NCBI RefSeq assembly: GCF_050947875.1
Contig: NC_134571.1
Coordinates: 229,534,024 to 229,598,023 of the forward strand
Source: Dermacentor variabilis
Lineage: Eukaryota > Arthropoda > Arachnida > Ixodida > Ixodidae
Direction: 5' to 3'
Length of the DNA: 64,000 nt
Of this stretch, positions 23,601 to 34,256 are shown one piece after another. The notes under the pieces were generated by a model, which saw only the letters and a list, made by a program, of their open reading frames with translations, did no database searches and was not told where the DNA came from. Position 1 is the stretch's first letter, and each line of letters begins with the position of its first letter. The translations under genes were made by a program, and so were the position numbers.

Positions 23601-24079
23601 CCTTGCATCACCTTTGCGTATAACTCTTCCCGTCTCGACACTGCTGGCTTTTCTCCTTTTTACCTCTTGTATGGCCGTGAACCGACGCTACCACTGGACA
23701 CTGTGCTTCCGTCCACCACAGCATCATCTAGCGCTTATGCCCATGATGCTATCGCCCATACTGACCATGCTCGCCAACTTGCGCGCGCTCGTCTACAAGT
23801 CTCTCAAGACACACAAAAGCAGTGCTACGACCTCCGTCACCGTGATGTCAATTTTGCCCCGGCACCCTCGTGTTGCTTTGGTCACTATCGCGTAAAGTTG
23901 GCCTTTGTGAAAAACTGCTTTCCCGCTACACGGGCCCATATCGCGTGCTTCGCCAAGTGACAGATGTCACCTACGAAATCGTTCTCGCCACGCCCACTAC
24001 GTCCTCTGCTGTGACCACGTCACACGTCCATGTCGCCCGACTCAAGCCCTACAACTCTCCACGTGCCTTGGATATTTAA
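20610..24079 (+). pseudogene. Gypsy A pol (protease, RT, RNase H, integrase), broken
   Basis: The protease has TALIDTGAHISIM (DTG) near 20700, just after an in-frame TAA. The RT shows WRFCVDYRHLNN and the PFGLCNAPATFE block; a TGA at 21946-21948 and a TAG at 21958-21960 then break the frame before CYLDDDIVFSPTF. A frameshift near 22375 separates the RT thumb from RNase H (LRTDASGHGVGAVL, TDHHALCWL). Integrase has the HHCC region (DAPTAGHLGVSRTYDR, CELCLRRKK), the first Asp in VDLLGPFP, the second in LTDRGRTF, and E replaced in the NGLTARLNRTL block, where LVERLNRT is usual, so the third catalytic residue is Ala. Another frameshift near 23870 precedes the C-terminal end. Confidence 0.8.
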
Positions 24080-24112
24080 CAGCACCGTGACGGCGCTTTT
24101 GCTGCCGGGGGG

Positions 24113-24292
24113 TAGTATTACGATATTATCGGTAGATACCCGAGAGACGAGCCGCCGTGAGAACGACGACGAAGTGGGTCGGTGCCCTTGGCGCGTGTGA
24201 ATGTCGGCCTGGCGCTCTGGCTCCAGTCTAGTGTAAATAGCCTGTAAATAGCCTCTTTTGTCTGTGTCTTTCTACACGTAACGATAGTAACA
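24113..24292 (+). repeat. Gypsy A 3' LTR
   Basis: It starts directly after a G-rich polypurine tract and shares TATTACGAT(A)TT and GATACCCGAGAGACGA with the 5' remnant at 20003-20062. The right border, near CACGTAACGATAGTAACA, is inferred from the TG/CA habit of LTR ends and could be off by some bases. Confidence 0.55.
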
Positions 24293-24778
24293 CTTGTGGT
24301 ATATGGTAGTGCCCTGCTAAAGCTGTCTTTCAATAGGTGACGAATCATGCCAGACCTGACAATGAAACGGCATAGACGGCACCTGCTCTGTAGTACTATT
24401 GGTGCCAGCTCCAACAGAGCGGTCAGGTGATACACAGTCCTTTTGTCTGTTGCATGGATTGGCGTTACGATAACCTACCTGCCATAAAGTTGGGAAAGCT
24501 CATCTGCATCTGAAAGCAAAACTTTCTATGCAACCAATAAAAAAATTCCGGCAATACACAGGCTCACTATTAATCTGTTGACCTCATTGTTATTCAGTAC
24601 AATATCACAAATTCATTAGATTCAGAGGGAAAAAAGCACTTCATTCTGTTTTAACAGAAGTTCTATTGATAAAGAAAGTATTTATTAGAACTAAGCTGTA
24701 TCAGTGCTCGCATAATAATTTGGTGTTCCCTTTGATAAGAGTAGACCATACTGTATATCTTGAATCTTGTTATGATAT
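24293..24778. other. Spacer between two Gypsy elements
   Basis: AT-rich, no gene seen. The last bases (GATAT) form the left target duplication of the next element. Confidence 0.5.
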
Positions 24779-24957
24779 TGTCAAATATGAGTTTGTGCCA
24801 CTGTGTACAAAATGACATTGTCAGGTGAAGAGGAGATTGAAATGTCTCGAAGATCGGTTGATGGTGTTACCCTGGTCACTGAGCTACACCCATATATTTT
24901 AAATACATATAGTGTAACTGCATATATTGTAAATACATATATTTTCTCCCCATAACA
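24779..24957 (+). repeat. Gypsy C 5' LTR
   Basis: It is 179 bp long, TGTCAAATATGAG to CCCCATAACA. It shares GAGTTTGTGCCACTGTG and TATTGTAAATACATATATTT with the 3' copy. The ATAT before it is the target duplication. Confidence 0.75.
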
Positions 24958-24988
24958 TTTTGGTGTACGTGCGGGGTAATCTTGCCAC

Positions 24989-26134
24989 ATGCCAGCCCTG
25001 GATCTTCGCATCAGGCGTCACATCAGTTCTGCTGTTATGGCTACCGACGCTGCCTCCGCCACTCAGACACCAGCCGAAGTAGTGCTAACCCAGCTACGTC
25101 ACCCAGGAATCTTCATCGGCACTGGCAAGGTCAACGTCGAAGACTGGCTGACGTCGTATGAGGACGCCGGCAAGCACAACAAGTCGGATTCCACACTTTT
25201 GCTGGCCAACATGATATTTTACTTGGGAGGAACCGCGAAGGTATGGTTCGAGACGCACGAAGCCGACATTAAAAGCTGGGACTCCTGCAAGGAAAAGCTA
25301 CGCGATCTTTTTGGAAGACCTGTGGGACGTCAAATGGAGGCCAAGCAAGAGCTAGCGTCTCGTGCCCAGACATCAACTGAATCGTGCGTCGTGTATATTT
25401 AAGGCGTTCTGGCTTTCTGCAGTAAAGCGGACGCGGACATGCTGGAGGCTGATAAGGTTGAACACGTCCTGCTTCTCAACCGTTGAGTCCATCATCAGTG
25501 CTGGAATTTTGAGCAAGCGAAGAGCAAATGCATCGTACAACGCTTCGACCGACTTTCGAATACAGCTGCCACTTCCTCCTGCACTGACCCTCCGGCGTCG
25601 CACAACGACCCTCCGGCATCACATTTGCCTAAAACGCCAAGCTTGATACAGGTCATCCGTTGCGAGCTTGAGCCTATGGCTCCAAGTTCTCACTGTCTCC
25701 ATACACATGACAATGTGACCATCTCGCTCCTTCAAGCTGTTGTCCGCCAAGAAATTCAAGCTGCCGTCCGCCCACGTCCCACCCCTACCGCTCCTGTCAT
25801 TGCCTCTGCTGCCCCTCGACAGTTCCTGAATCTATATCGGAACCCCTCTGACTGGCGAACACCAGATGACAGGCCAATTTGCTTTGCTTGCTCCCAGGTT
25901 GGTCACAACTCCCATAGTAGTAGCTGGTACTCCTCGCCTCGACTCTATGCTGATCGCCGCTTAGACAGAGACCCTCGGCCTCTGTCGCGCCTCTCTGAAC
26001 CATACCATACCGGCCTTCCCTCTCGGGGAAACACTACTAGCCGCTCGCCCTCGCCGCAACGCCATCAATCTCGTTCGCCGACACCTCAACAACCCTCGTC
26101 CTTGTCTTACATGGGCCACTTCTCAGAAAACTAA
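24989..26134 (+). pseudogene. Gypsy C gag, frameshifted
   Basis: The first part (24989-25402) is a capsid-like domain: GTGKVNVEDWLTSYEDAG, MIFYLGGTAKVWFETHE and WDSCKEKLRDLFGRP. A stop or frameshift at about 25400 separates it from a second part (25625-26134) with RNPSDWRTPDDRPICFACSQ, then VGHNSHSSSW. Here the last Cys of the CX2CX4HX4C knuckle is Ser, so RNA binding by the knuckle is probably lost. The tail is RSPSPQ-rich. The gag end reads GAAAAC then TAA, and pol lies in the -1 frame. Confidence 0.7.
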
Positions 26135-28740
26135 ACAATGCTGCCCCTAGAGGTGAGGCTGCATTGACGACTCGGACTGCAAAACCTCTGCTGACCCTTG
26201 CTGCTCAACCGAACCTTGTTGAAGTTTTTGTTGATGATGTACCCGTTCAAGCCCTCATCGATACTGGCACTCAGGTGTTGGTTATGCGATCAGATCTTCA
26301 TAGCCGTCGCTGTAAAGTTCTGGCACCTGCCCAGTTGCTTGCAATCAGAATAGCTAATGGCAGTACAACAGCCGTGATGGGAATGTGTGCCGCCCATGTT
26401 ACCACTGCCGGCCATCCAGTGTTAGTCCTGTTCTTTGTACTGGCCGATTGTCCACACGAAGTGATTCTTGGAACTGAGTTTCTGACTGCCCATTCATCTC
26501 TTATTGACCGTGTAACCGGCACCCTTCTGCTTGAACTGCCCCATTACTTTGCCGACCCGACCGACGACCACAAGTCCCAACTTTGTTCTACTGAATTTGT
26601 TTGACTACAACCTGATGCATAGACCTACGTCCTCATGTTGCCTTCTCCACCACTTCAAGATGGCCCTTACGGCGTGTCCCCACTTTGTGACGTCCTCCTG
26701 GCATGTCACATAGCACTACCAAACTCAATTGTAACTCTTGCCAACAATCGAGCTTGGCTTCCTCTTCTGAACTGGTTCGTGTCTGTGAGTGCTTCCTGCG
26801 GGTGTATCTCTCACTGGGCTATCGCCTTTGGAAGACTGTGGAGTAGCTGCTCCTTCGACACTGCTGCAGCTTCTGCCCCTCCTACTTCACGCAACAACAA
26901 GTTTATGCCAATGATCACTACTGATCTACGACCTGGTTATGCCGACGCCCTTCGCCGCATTCTGATGTCCTATGAAGAGATCTTTGATTTTGGCAATCGC
27001 CCGCTACGTCGAAGCCATGTCGTCACCCATCCAATGCACACTGGTGATGCTACTCCTATACACTGGAGGCCCTGCTGTGCGCCTGCGGCTGAATGCCAGG
27101 TGATCCAAACAGAGGTGGACAAAATGCTCTCCAAAGATATTATCGAGCCTTCCTGCAGTCCGTGGGCGTCACCTATTGTTCTGGTTAAAACGAAAGCAAC
27201 ACCTAGAGAGTTTGTATCAATTACCGTCACCTTATAAGATTACCAAAGAGGACGTGTATCCGCTTCTGCGTACTGATGATGCGCTGGACTGCTTACACAG
27301 TGCCAGTTACTTTTCATTGATTGCTTTGTGCTCTGGTTACTGGCAAATCTCAATGGATGAACAAGATCGCGAAAAGACCCACTTCGTCTCCCCAGATGGT
27401 CTCTACCAGTTTAAAGTGGTGCCTTTCGGACTGTGTAATGCCCCTGCTACCTTCAAGCACGATTGGCTCTCTTCTGCGCGGATTCAAATGGACCACATGA
27501 CTCTGCTACCTTGATGACGACATTGTTTTTTCACCGACATTTGCGAAACAGCGGAACACCAATCGCATGATCGCGTATGCTAGCCGTCTTCTTTCAGCCC
27601 CAGAATGCAACTATTCCATAACAGAATGTGAATGCTTGGCCCTTGTTTGCTCCATTGCTAAGTTCTCCCCCTTACCTGTTCAGTCGACATTTCACCGTTG
27701 TGACAGATCATCATGCTTTATGTTGGCTATCCTCACTCAGAGACCTGACAGGCTGTCTTGGCTGCTGGGCTTTACGCCTGCAAGAGTACACCTTTTCCGT
27801 GTCCTACAAATCTGGGCTGCTACATAAGGACGCCAACTGCCTCTCCCGCTATCCTGTCAACCCACCCGATGGCACGGAAATCGAAACCTGCATTTTGTCG
27901 ATCACCGACTTCTCATGCATCGCCAACGAGCAGCGTCGGGACCCATATTTGTGCTCCATCATCGAACGCCTTTCGTCGGAGCAATGGGACGTTTCCTTCC
28001 GTACATTTTTTCGCCAGGACATGGTGGATATGCATCCACATGGTGCTGAACTGCTTCTCATCATTCCCCAGCATCTGCGCTCGACAATTGTCGCACAGTT
28101 ACACAATGTGCCTACCGCTGGTGATTTGGGTATCTCCTGTACATACGACCGTGTGCGCAGGCGATTTTTCTGGCCTGGGCTATATCGCTCTGTTCGAAGC
28201 TACGTCGCTGCCTGCGAACTTTGGCAATGCCGCAAGAAGCCTTCATTGTCTCCCATTGGGCACCTTCAGCCTATAGACCTTTGCACTGAGGCTTCCACGG
28301 GCGCCACCATATTTGGACTACTGGCGCCGCCTAGCGTCTGCTTGGCGGCGACGCCATACTGGACTGTCATTGCTCAGCCTCAGCGCGCTGCTGTTGCTAT
28401 CAACAAACAGATCTAAAAATGTCTGTTGCTATCTACGTCTGTGTATCTCCGTATCTTTGGCCTTCACAGAGTCGTCTTGCCACATTCGTGCTATTCTCAC
28501 CAGTGTCGAGAGGCATCGGCTACGCATCGAGACGGAAACTTTCCTGCTGGCGGCGAACATACGACTGCACGCGACTGCCGGATGGCGCCGGGAAGCGTCA
28601 GCTCAGCGCTGCAGCTGCTTTCACCCATGATTCTCTATATCTTAAGTCTCCTCAGCGTCGTTTTGGACCTTTAGTGCAAGTATCACCAGTGTTGAGAGGT
28701 GTCGCTTTACGCATTACGGCGAATGCTTTCCTGTTTTGAG

Positions 28741-29491
28741 CGTCCGTGGCTGCGAATCAGTCCGTGCGATTGCGGAAAGGCATCGACATCAGCCACTGTC
28801 GGCTTGCCGCCGTGAGCCGACATCGCATCAAACGGGCACCTTCCCCGGCTTGCTCCTGTGGCCACGACGATGAGGATGTTCGCCATCTACTCCTCGAATG
28901 CCCCATATACGAGATACAAAGACAGCAGCTAGAACAAGAGCTACACTTCATCGATCCTCACTGGCCTTTCTCATTTGCAAAATTGCTGGGCCCATGGCCA
29001 TCGAAAATAGCACAGCGAAAAGCATTGAACATTTTTATGCAGACACAGGCGTCCTCAACAAATACTAGGCATTGCATTGAATAATCACATGAAGTCACTA
29101 AAACATTCTTCTATTATTTGTATTAGTGCTTGTATATTACGTGTTATACATTTCTTGTAGTTGTGCATGAATTATTTTAGCACTGTAATTTTTCATCTGT
29201 TTATATGCTCATCGAAGTCTACATCATGGCCGTTTGTGTGTGTTTGTGACTGTTTACGAACTCATTGTGGTGCAACTTGCAATTGACTTTTACACTGTGA
29301 TGTTCATAGGCGTATAGGACTGTGCTGTGGCTTTCTCAGCCTATGAAGTGATTTTTTTTTCATTTTTTTTTTTCATTTTTCTACATTAGTTTTTTTTATA
29401 TTGTTGTTTCTGCTATGAGAAAAGGAGTAGCCGTCACCATTGTAAGGTGACTACGTCTCTTTCTTTTATTTTCATTTCAATAAAATAAAAA
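28741..29491 (+). mobile_element. 3' fragment of an I-clade-type LINE
   Basis: The frame about 28746-29081 gives CRLAAVSRHRIKRAPSPACS, then CGHDDEDVRHLLLECPIYE and LLGPWPSKIAQRKALNIF. This is the cysteine/histidine C-terminus that follows RNase H in I/R1-type LINEs (CxC...HLLxECP). A 3' untranslated region with T runs follows, and the fragment ends in AATAAAATAAAAAG near 29491. It is 5' truncated and lies inside the THAP-bearing transposon. A related but different C-terminus is at 47.4-47.9 kb on the minus strand. Confidence 0.6.
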
Positions 29492-29576
29492 GACCCAACA
29501 TTGGTTCATATTTGCATATTTATAGCCCATCTAAACATTAGGGGCTGACGATGGAGACACACACAGTGCATCTTAC

Positions 29577-29878
29577 CTACCTCTCGTATCCGAGGTAGGT
29601 ATCGGTTCTGGATTATCAGATGTCCGCTTCCCGTCGATAAAATGAATCGAGCAGATGCGCGACGACTCCGCAGGGAGGAAACCCTTACGATTTACAGAGC
29701 TAATCCAGCGATGCTTCAGTACCACGTCGCAAGGAAACCGATACAACAAGCACATGATGCAGCCGCAGTCTTCTTGCAGAACATTGTGCGTGCTGCACTG
29801 CACTTTTCTTGCTGCATTGCGCTTCTTCTGGCTGTTCGAACAACCATACACAGCGCAGTGCTGCCTGGACGTTCGCAT
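29577..29878 (-). CDS. THAP-domain exon of a transposase
   Basis: From ATG at 29878 the minus strand encodes a C2CH THAP zinc finger: CAVYGC near the start, LYRFPCDVVLKHRWISSV with the conserved Trp, ICSIHF, and PEPIPT as the AVPTIF-like end. About 20 extra residues lie between the first Cys pair and the FP block. THAP domains bind transposon ends in P-type and Kolobok-type elements. The exon ends at a good donor (GTAAGAT after CGAGAGGTAG, near 29577). The following exons are not found because a LINE fragment occupies the rest. The THAP exon itself is open. Confidence 0.65.
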
Positions 29879-30971
29879 AGCCTGTGCTAATAAACATAAA
29901 ATCGCGAAAACGTCGTGCAGCCAATGCGGGAACTGCGCACGTGACAGTCCAGCAAGAGATGGCAGCTATGAGGCGCTAGCTACTCTCGCTACCGGGGGCC
30001 TGATATCCGTTTCCCACTCTCTGGTTCGAGGCTTCCGGTGCAAAGGTCTATAAATATTCCCAGTGAGCCATCTTTCCGTGTCGGCCTGGACCTCCTTGGC
30101 CCATTTCCAACATCATTCTCGGGCAACAAGTGGCTGGCCGTTGTGACGAACTATACCACGCATTATGCCATAACCCGGGCCCTCCCTACGAGCTGCGCCA
30201 CTGATGTGGCTGATTTTCTCTTCCATAAAGTGATCCTACATCATGGTGCCCGACGTCAGCTACTCACTGATAGAGGCCGCTGTTTTTCTTTCTAATGTTG
30301 TCGACGACCTCCTTCGCTCTTGCTCCATGTCCCACAAGTTCACGGCGGCTTACCACCCACAGACAAATAGACTTACCGAGCGTCTCAACCGTACGCTCAC
30401 GGACATGCTCTCCATGTACATGTCTGATGATCACCGGGATTGGGACTGCACTTTACCCTTCATGACATTTGCATACAATCCATCGCATCACAACATTACT
30501 GGTTATTCTCCATTCTATCTACTATATGGCCGTGACCCACTCCTGCCTCTTGACTCGCTGCTCCCTTCCAATGCCAACACTACCACGTTCTATGCTCACG
30601 ACGCCATTGTTCACGCAGCTGCAGTACGTCGCATTGCCCATGATCGTCTTCTAGAATCTCAGACTATCCAAAAGCATTGTTACGACAGTCGTCGTCGGGA
30701 CGCTCATTTCAGGCTTGGGTCACTTGCCTGCTTTGGTTACCGTCCCGTTGTGTCAGCCTCTGCGATAAACTGCTTCCGCAATATGTCGGGCCATATTTGT
30801 CATAATCATATTTGTCACACATATAAGATATCACCTGTGACTTCTACGTCTTCCATCCCACCAAGAACTGATATAGAACTGAGCACGTTTCGCGCCTCAA
30901 GCCCTGTAACTCGCATGCTGATTCGACGCCCTAAAAAGCATCGAGACAATGCTTCTGCCACCCGGGGTTAA

Positions 30972-31111
30972 TGTCACGTACGAGTTTGTGCCACTGTGGA
31001 CAAAATGACGTTGGCAGGTAGAGAGGAGATTGAAGTGTCTCGAAGATTGGTTGGTCACTGAGCTACTGTAACTGTATATATTGTAAATACATATATTTTT
31101 TCTCCATAACA
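30972..31111 (+). repeat. Gypsy C 3' LTR
   Basis: It is 140 bp long, TGTCACGTACGAG to TCCATAACA, shorter than the 5' copy through loss of part of the middle and of one ATATATTGTAAATAC-like unit. ATAT follows as the target duplication. Confidence 0.75.
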
Positions 31112-31115
31112 ATAT

Positions 31116-31880
31116 GCTAGGAGACTTTCGAGCATTCACTATTCGATTTGAAATTTACTATTTGGTGTTTGCACACCCCTACTTTAAACTAATTGCATCC
31201 TCTTAGTTGTAAAGCTTGTTAAACCTTGGCGACTTTTTGTTCAGACGAATCAATAACACACAATGCAATAACTTGTTCTCTAGTAAATATCAATGTTACC
31301 AGGTTCTCAATAAATATTAACTTAATTTTACCCAAAGTACATACGGTTGAATCTCGATCGAACCCTAAGGGGTCAGAAAATTCATTAAAAAATGAAGGAC
31401 TTGTTTTTGAAATATTCATGCACCATAGCACAATGCACAAATGGTGCGAGTCATTAAATATTGCGGCACACAAGCACGCAGCGAGCGACGACCGGGAAAT
31501 TGCCCACACCGGCCAGCACTTGCTTCCCGATAACAGGAACTTTGAATTAACGAGATTAAACTGTACTAATTATGGCAAGGAGGTTGACCATTTCTCATTC
31601 GTTACTTTCTGGAGCACACTACCCTGGGATATAGAAACATCTGAGATGCATGAATTTGAGAAACAACTTAAAGAATATTTTCAATCTTCTGCTGATGCTA
31701 AGTTAACTAAACCTTCTTTCATGCATCATTTCATGTCGCTTCATTCATTTTGCTTTCATATACAGCATAGACTACTTATAGCACAAGTCACCAGATTGGC
31801 GAATATCCGAACTATAAGTGGTACCACACTACAACCAAAACAACAGTATTCAAAGGCTGCACATGTGCAAAACGTATAGA
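31116..31880 (+). pseudogene. LINE RT C-terminal remnant, with an hAT-like terminus upstream
   Basis: A 217-residue frame (31226-31879) carries NFELTRLNCTNYGKEVDHFS, then FWSTLPWDIETSEMHEFEKQ and LKEYF. This has the shape of the last block of CR1/L2/Jockey RT proteins (Y-G-K, then a W-N-x-LP-like string, then F-xx-LK-x-YL). The N-terminal half of the frame is not recognised. The stretch 31130-31182 (AATTTACTATTTGGTG, TTTGCACACCCCTA) resembles the end of hAT-type elements with TAGGGGTGTGCA termini. Both calls are tentative. Confidence 0.35.
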
Positions 31881-32362
31881 CAAAGCAGCTGCACGTATCT
31901 GAGAATCGGAAGCACGTGACTGGGAGTTTTGCATTTTGCATCTGTTTTAATTTATGAACATTGAAAGCTTAATGTCCAAGTACCCGCTGTCTTCGCACGA
32001 AGCAGACAAAGTAATAATAATTTGAAAAAAAAAAGATGGCAACTGAAATTTTAGATGCAGTGTGTCTTGTCCGATTTCTTGGACTGGTCGGTGTATGGAT
32101 GGTGTCAAAGACATGGCAACCGCGGACCAAGTTGCTGCCATTCGAGTGTTGCCGATGCTCTCATCTCATTATCAAGGTGGTTTTTTCTGCTTTTCATGTG
32201 CCGTGCAGCCACTGCAATGTGTTTCTTTGACTCGCCACCAAACCACAATTTTGGTTGCCGACGAGGTGCACTGGATAGGCCTTGCTGGTGGGGGTGTTGC
32301 GCGGCATGCTGTGACCAAAAGCTTACCCTTGATATGTTCGTACCCGTAACAGATACATAGAG
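31881..32362. other. Intergenic stretch, nothing recognised
   Basis: Several overlapping short frames exist on both strands without recognisable protein features. An A-rich run is at 32024-32033. Confidence 0.45.
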
Positions 32363-34020
32363 ATTATGCATATGATTGTAGCAGTGCGACTATCGCCTCC
32401 AAAGCAGGCAAAGAAGAAGATGGGCTCACGTGGAAGTAGCGCGAGAATAGAACACACTAGCGCGCTCTACCTGAGCAGCTGTGGTGTCAGCTGCTCTCGA
32501 GATCTTACTGCATGATGGCTGGCTGGCCTAATTAAGCCATGGCTATGACAGCTACCTCATTGCACCACCTCTTGCAAATTGTTTATCCAGACGTGATCAG
32601 CCCAGCCATGCCAGCCTCAACCCTCAAATTGGTCACCCAGACGACAAAGCCCAGCCATGCCAGTGTCAGTCCACTGACTCTACGAAGGCGAGTAGCGATG
32701 TGGCCTCACGGGGTCTATCAGATGTGCCGTGGCTGTAGGATGTCAGGGATATCTAAATTGACATGCCAGATGTCTGTTTCATCTATCTAGCTGGACAGCC
32801 AAGACATTCTCATCAAGGTTCCAGGCTCCAACTGTGTTCCGGGCTCCGGTGGCCACCCCCTGGCCCCGACTGCTAAGACGACTTGCAGGCAGCCATCCTT
32901 GATCACTGCGTCACCTCGAGCATTCAGTCACAACTGCTCTTGCTGTTTCAACCGTCATGTCACTCCATGTCGTGTTGTCCCACATTGCCTGCATCCACCC
33001 ATGCCAATCATCAGCACACACTGGCCCCAGCATCAGACCTCTACTTGGTTCGTGAGCCTCCTTCCCAGCTCAAGGGCAGCTGCGCAACGACTCTTTGCAA
33101 GGAATTCACTGGGCCAAACGTTAGCGCTTTCAGCTATTGTATGGCCCACCGCTCTATTTCCTTGGAGGTTCCCGCAACCTGTCTGCTTTCCGTTCGGGGG
33201 CACCTCACTCATGACCAATACAGAGGCTCTCCCACCGGCTCCACTAGGTGCAAATTTCACTCTCGCAGGCGCGGTGACGCCACAAGCACAACCTTCGCGA
33301 TGCATTCAGCAACCACCACAACCCTGATGCTATCGGCATTTGAGATTTCACTGCAAGCAGCAGCAGGCGAGCCTACCGATCTTCTGTCCTCACACCTTCC
33401 ACGGATGCATGGCCTACCGAAGTTTTGCAGTAGCAGCTCTGCTGTCTGTTTTCTTCAGCTTGAGAATCACTTCTACATAAACAACATAAGTGACCAACAC
33501 TTGTTCTTTCTCCACGCAAGTCCCAAGTTGCCAGACGGTTTACTTTTGGAACTTCTACAGGCCCGAGCATCTACGAGAACCTGCGGCAGGTCGCGATTTT
33601 GCTCTACGACATCACTGTGGCTGCACCTCGCTCACAACCTATGCTGCTGGTGCTGCCTGGTACATATCCTTTGGATTGTGTTAACTCAACACTACCAACG
33701 ATGTCCTCAATGCACAAGACAATGCGCCCTGCATCTGGACTTGGTCTTCCTACGGCACTGTCTGTACGTGTTACCTGGACTTTATTTCAATCGCGCTTCC
33801 TACTAGGAGGGGGGCCCTGTAGCTGCGCGACTGTCAGCTCCAAAGCAGATGATGAAGGTGGGCTCACGTGCAAGTCGCACGAGACACGCAAGCCCACTTT
33901 ACCCGAGCGGCCACGGTGTCGGCCGCTTCTGATATCCCACTGCACCATGGATGGCCGGCCTAAATGAGCCGTGGCTACGATGGCTACCTCTTTGCGCTGT
34001 TCCCACACTATCATTCGCAT
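32363..34020 (+). mobile_element. Very old LTR retrotransposon with degenerate LTRs and a gag remnant
   Basis: About 200 bases at 32375-32560 (CTCCAAAGCAG...GAT, GGGCTCACGTG, GATGGCTGGCTGGCCTAA) recur in the same orientation at 33815-33995 (CTCCAAAGCAGATGATG, GGTGGGCTCACGTGCAAGTC, GATGGCCGGCCTAAATGAGC), with many substitutions. Between them one frame (about 33360-33600) has KFCSSSSAVCFLQLENHFYI, then NNISDQHLFFLHASPKLPDG. This resembles the W-F-x-Q-x-E-x-x-F capsid start of Gypsy/mag-type Gag proteins, with key residues changed. The long 307-codon frame around it is mostly fortuitous. Confidence 0.5.
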
Positions 34021-34256
34021 GGTCTGAACTGACAGCAGCGCATGTGAAGCGGAGTTTGGTTTCTCGGGCGATCAGCCATGGCAACTACTGCAAATTCTTA
34101 ATGAGTTTGTGTGTGTGCACACTGGTAGGAATGCCTGAAGCTCACAAGTGCACATAAAGCCTAATAGCTCTAAACTAAATTTGCGAGACACTGCTTAACT
34201 AACAGCAGTCAAGGCCGCATGTTCAATACCTGCAGATCACGACGACGCACATTTCA
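34021..34256. other. Short spacer before the CR1/L2-like LINE
   Basis: No gene seen. The 5' end of the LINE probably lies close to the first monomer at 34294. Confidence 0.4.

Larger units (their letters stand above)
20003..24292 (+). mobile_element. Gypsy retrotransposon A, degenerate, truncated gag
   Basis: A short 5' LTR fragment (AGTATTACGATATTGTCGAG, about 20003-20062) is followed directly by the C-terminal end of gag, so most of the 5' LTR and gag are deleted. Pol follows. After a polypurine-like GCCGGGGGG, the 3' LTR begins at about 24113 with TAGTATTACGATATTATCGG and continues to about 24292. The order is gag, protease, RT, RNase H and integrase, which defines Gypsy. Several stops and frameshifts make it inactive. 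The outer borders are uncertain. Confidence 0.75.
28276..30048. mobile_element. DNA transposon with a THAP exon inserted in Gypsy C integrase
   Basis: The element begins GACCTTTGCACTG and ends CGGTGCAAAGGTC, an 11-bp perfect terminal inverted repeat. TATA stands on both sides (28272-28275, 30049-30052). Removing the element plus one TATA restores the integrase frame, so the borders are well supported. On the minus strand, near the right end, lies a THAP-domain exon (29878-29577). The middle holds a LINE 3' fragment, so most of the transposase gene is gone. THAP domains occur in P-element and Kolobok transposases; the 4-bp TATA target and the short TIR do not let me assign a superfamily. Confidence 0.65.
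26140..30971 (+). pseudogene. Gypsy C pol, deleted, frameshifted and split by a transposon
   Basis: Protease: VQALIDTGTQVLVM (26230-26290). RT: PSCSPWASPIVLVK, then a frameshift, KEDVYPLLRTDDALDCLHSA and PFGLCNAPATFK, another frameshift and YLDDDIVFSPTF near 27510. A deletion joins this directly to the middle of RNase H (MIAYASRLLSAPECNY). Then TDHHALCWLSSLRD and the integrase zinc region follow, where the second His of HHCC is Asp (AGDLG). The coding sequence stops at 28275 and continues at 30053 after the inserted element, with LDLLGPFPTS, LTDRGR and PQTNRLTERLNRTL (three catalytic positions present), ending near 30960. Confidence 0.8.
24779..31111 (+). mobile_element. Gypsy retrotransposon C with both LTRs, interrupted by a DNA transposon
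   Basis: The 5' LTR (24779-24957) and 3' LTR (30972-31111) start with TGTCA and end with ATAACA. They are flanked by ATAT on each side (24775-24778 and 31112-31115), a 4-bp target duplication. A possible primer binding site TGGTGTACGTGCGGGG lies just after the 5' LTR. The internal order is gag, protease, RT, RNase H and integrase. The integrase is split by an element at 28276-30048, and the RT thumb and start of RNase H are deleted. LTR divergence plus a 37-base length difference show that it is old. Confidence 0.8.

Noticed and set aside
24118..24435. 105-codon minus-strand frame
   Set aside because: It is antisense to the Gypsy A 3' LTR and its flank, with no recognisable domain.
32883..33806. 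307-codon open frame as a new gene
   Set aside because: Only the last third resembles a decayed gag; the rest lacks any protein-like pattern and the frame spans the inside of an old LTR element.
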